Below, one piece after another: positions 61,481 through 64,000 of a stretch of 64,000 bases of DNA (position 1 is the first letter of the stretch; each line of letters starts with the position of its first letter). A program made the position numbers and the translations under genes. The notes below the pieces were generated by a model. It ran no database searches. It was given only the letters and a program-made list of their open reading frames with translations, and was not told the DNA's origin. Origin of the DNA: Ornithodoros turicata (lineage: Eukaryota > Arthropoda > Arachnida > Ixodida > Argasidae); contig NC_088206.1 in NCBI RefSeq assembly GCF_037126465.1, forward strand, positions 74,341,687-74,405,686, given 5' to 3'.

Positions 61481-62389
61481 TATTTTTAATCAGTATGTTG
61501 GGACTTGGCCAGACCCATTGTTGATGTCAAAAGATAAGCTCTGTCGCGTTATGTTGTGTACTCAACTGTTAATTGAGCCAGCTGTACTGTTAGTTGATTT
61601 GTTTGTATTATATTTCTTCTTTCCCTTTTTCTTTTGGCTATTGTTACAATATTGGTCTTTTTTGTTATGTATGTTTGATGTTATGTATGATTTTGTTGCT
61701 GTAAAGAGTGGACTTTGGGGAGAAGCAGGTGTCAAAGCCTGGCTTTTTGCTGCTCTCCCAACCGCAAGGAAATACATTGAATTGAAAAAGACAAAAAGGG
61801 AGGGGTTGGATCCTGATCGATAAGTTCTGTAGAATGAGGGGTCACTCAACTGTACTACATTGTGTTTAGTCGTGTGTCTATACTATAGTATATACTTGTG
61901 CATGTCCACTAATTGTACCTGAAGAAGTGTGGTCCTCCACTTGTGTATCAATTAATCCTACAGGACCACTCATGATGAGACTAATACGGAACTATGACTG
62001 TCGCATGAATAATGAGACCATTGATCATGACAGTAGTTGGTCTACTCCAGAGGCTTCTTTAAAGTGTGCTGCAAATTTCAACCCTACATTTGAATTTGCT
62101 CGTGGATGCAAATTGTATCCTGATGTACCAAGTTCTCAGAACAAAGGACGTAACAACGATCTGTGGAACATTGTGGATACTTGATATATTTGATATTTGC
62201 ATATTGCAGCAGTATAGTCTCACGACTGAGGTGTACAAAAACTTTGAGAAAGCCAGTTGCCCACTGAATGCAAGTAAAAATTGGTTTGCTTTATTGTGCA
62301 GAGTTATCGACTCCCAGAAACCGCCATCCATTGCTTTCAGTACAGCTTCGCTGAAGAACAGCTCTGATAGTACTGAGGAAACGAAAGGT

Positions 62390-62608
62390 AATGTGTTGTG
62401 TTGTGTATTGTTGCGTGGTGTATGATTGAGCCAGGTGCGAGAAGATCGTGGGGAAGCGCGTATTCTCTGGTTTCGAGGATCACGCGATGCGTTCACTCTG
62501 ATGCACCAGTCGGGTGTATCCCTTCTTACAGAACAGATCTAGTCCAGAAAGCAATAAAGTTCGAGTTCATCGTGATCAACGGAGTCTCGATCTTCCCAAA
62601 CTCAACAT
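62390..62608 (+). repeat. Probable 5' LTR (at least its 3' part)
   Basis: AATAAAG near 62554 precedes CTCAACA at about 62602-62608, after which comes TTGGCGACGAGGATGGGA, typical of the primer-binding-site region next to a Ty3/gypsy LTR. The left LTR edge cannot be set because the 3' LTR is outside the window. Confidence 0.45.
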
Positions 62609-62699
62609 TGGCGACGAGGATGGGATTTACTGGGCCTTCTCTTGGGAAGATCGACTTTCGTACGTGATCGCGCCCGATTCACAAATTCACGGACTTCAG

Positions 62700-64000
62700 A
62701 TGGCAGCTATCGGAACAATCAGTGAGTTCGATGTTTCGAATCTTTCTTCATGGGATGTCTACGCGGATCAACCGCGCTTCTATTGCGAAGCTAATGCTAT
62801 CACTGATGCTGCAAAAAAGCGTGCTACGCTGCTGGCCATTTGTGGTATCAAGACACTTGTAATCGTTCGATCCCTCGTTTCACCAGCGTCTCCATCCGAA
62901 AAGTCCTACGATGAACTGATCGCGCTGCTGAAAAGTCATTTCACTCCGAAGCCATCGGTAATATACAGCCACTTCCAGTTCCACAAACGCGTGCAACTTT
63001 CCTACGAAAGGATCACTACATACGTGACTGAGTTACGCCGGCTAGCAGAGGACTGCAACTTTGGATCCACACTGAGTGAAAGACTACGTGATCAGCTTGT
63101 GTACGGCATTCGTGATGACGGGTTACAACGGCGTCTGCCCGCCGAAACAGATTTAACCTTCGAGAGCGCTAAAGCGAAAGCCCTCGCTGCCGAAGCAGCG
63201 GCCGACCAAGCGAAGGAAATACAAACTCAGGGGTTAGCTTCCGCGGCCCATCACATCAATAATGATTGCCGGGATCATAACCGCAAAGGATCCACAGCGG
63301 AGTCCCGACATTCCAGGGACCCCCCGAAGACGTCATGCCACGGATGTGGAGCGTCACATGACTGTGACCGGTGCCCGTTCTGAGAAGCAATTTGCCGTCA
63401 CTGTCACAAAAAAGGGCACATTGAACGTGTGTGTCGTGCAAAGAACTCTCGTGACCAGAAAGTACAACAACCTGCCCAACAGCGACAGGGTCAAAAATTT
63501 TCGCCAACAACGCATGCAGTTGAACAGCCAGAAGAACATGTTTCAGGTACTGCAAATATGTATCAGATGAACAATGTGGACGAAATAGAAACATCCACTC
63601 TCCGGAAGCAGTACACCAAAGTGAGGATAGATGGGTCTGAATGACAGATGGAAGTCGACTCAGGATCCGATTATTCTATTATTTCTGAAGCTACATACAA
63701 GCGCCAGAGAAGGGCCCAACTATTCATCCACTCTCCATTTCACTACGCGACTTCCAAAAGCAGCCAATCCCGCTGCGTGGCACATGCTTCGTTGATGTTC
63801 AGTATGGATCCTTCAGAGGTGGCTTCTTATTGCTGACGGAGAACGAGTGAGTCTGCTGGGGTACGAATGATTTTCACCATTGGGTATCAAGTTGACTGTT
63901 GTTCACCATATGGATGCCAACCCCATAGAGCAAGTACTCAACAACTTCAAAGAAGTATTTCAGGAAGGCCTTGGAAATTACACAGGACCTGTTGTTTCAC
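62700..64000 (+). pseudogene. Ty3/gypsy gag-protease-RT start, with in-frame stops
   Basis: From ATG at 62700 (MAAIGTISEFDV) a gag reads in frame to 63383, with the capsid-like blocks FTPKPSVIYSHFQFHKR and QLVYGIRDDGLQRRLP. The zinc-knuckle region has CHGCGASHDCDRCPF, then TGA at 63381, then in the same frame CRHCHKKGHIERVC. A second in-frame TGA at about 63642 comes just before the aspartic protease start MEVDSGSDYSIIS (DSG active site at about 63658). Beyond 63836 the frame shifts, with QVLNNFKEVFQEGLGNYTGP leading into reverse transcriptase at the window edge. Two stops and the later frame loss mean a decayed copy, truncated only by the window. Confidence 0.82.

Noticed and set aside
1..64000. 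Search for CRISPR arrays, bacterial operons or a phage-like defence system
   Set aside because: No regular spaced repeats and no prokaryotic gene organisation; every recognised gene is an intron-bearing or retroposed animal gene.

Overview
The window is nuclear DNA of an animal, most likely an arthropod and perhaps a chelicerate such as a tick. Genes are split into many short exons with GT-AG introns, and the spacers are crowded with degraded transposable elements: CR1-like LINEs, Penelope-like elements, mariner, pogo/Tigger-like and hAT-like elements, MITEs, foldbacks and a Ty3/gypsy element. The taxon is an inference from gene structure and repeat style. No bacterial features, CRISPR arrays or operons are seen. 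All exon joins below were made by hand from splice sites, reading phase and family knowledge; no alignment was run.

Layout. 1-1731: a tRNA-like relic, half of a hAT-like MITE and a dead LINE. 1732-5070 (+): cytosolic leucyl aminopeptidase LAP3, 13 exons, first coding exon not found. 7007-10135 (+): NVL, a ribosome-biogenesis AAA ATPase, 6 exons. 10185-13540: intergenic, with a Penelope-like fragment and two hairpins. 13638-14737 (-): AVEN, 5 exons. 15238-35189 (+): BRF1, the RNA polymerase III initiation factor, 14 exons over 20 kb. Its fourth intron (18033-23687) holds two complete genes: BTBD6-like (-, 18863-20643) and intronless SF3A1 (+, 20890-22986), transcribed away from each other from a 246-bp gap. 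Its tenth intron (25418-34596) is a transposon graveyard. 35222-39140: spacer with two MITEs and an unrecognised 354-codon ORF. 39183-52679 (-): TRAPPC9, about 23 exons. 52680-64000: gene-poor, with a hAT-like element with target duplication, a broken Penelope-like element, a near-palindromic MITE, a LINE fragment and the 5' part of a Ty3/gypsy element running off the end.

The genes are mostly housekeeping: protein turnover, ribosome assembly, apoptosis control, Pol III transcription, ubiquitin-ligase adaptor, splicing and vesicle tethering. They form no pathway together. AVEN/BRF1 and BTBD6/SF3A1 are head-to-head pairs; NVL and AVEN converge. I saw no clearly new system. The most unusual items are the double-nested genes in BRF1, the long ORF that runs through a transposon end at 37.8-38.9 kb, the tRNA relic that lost its anticodon arm, and the mariner nested in an older repeat.
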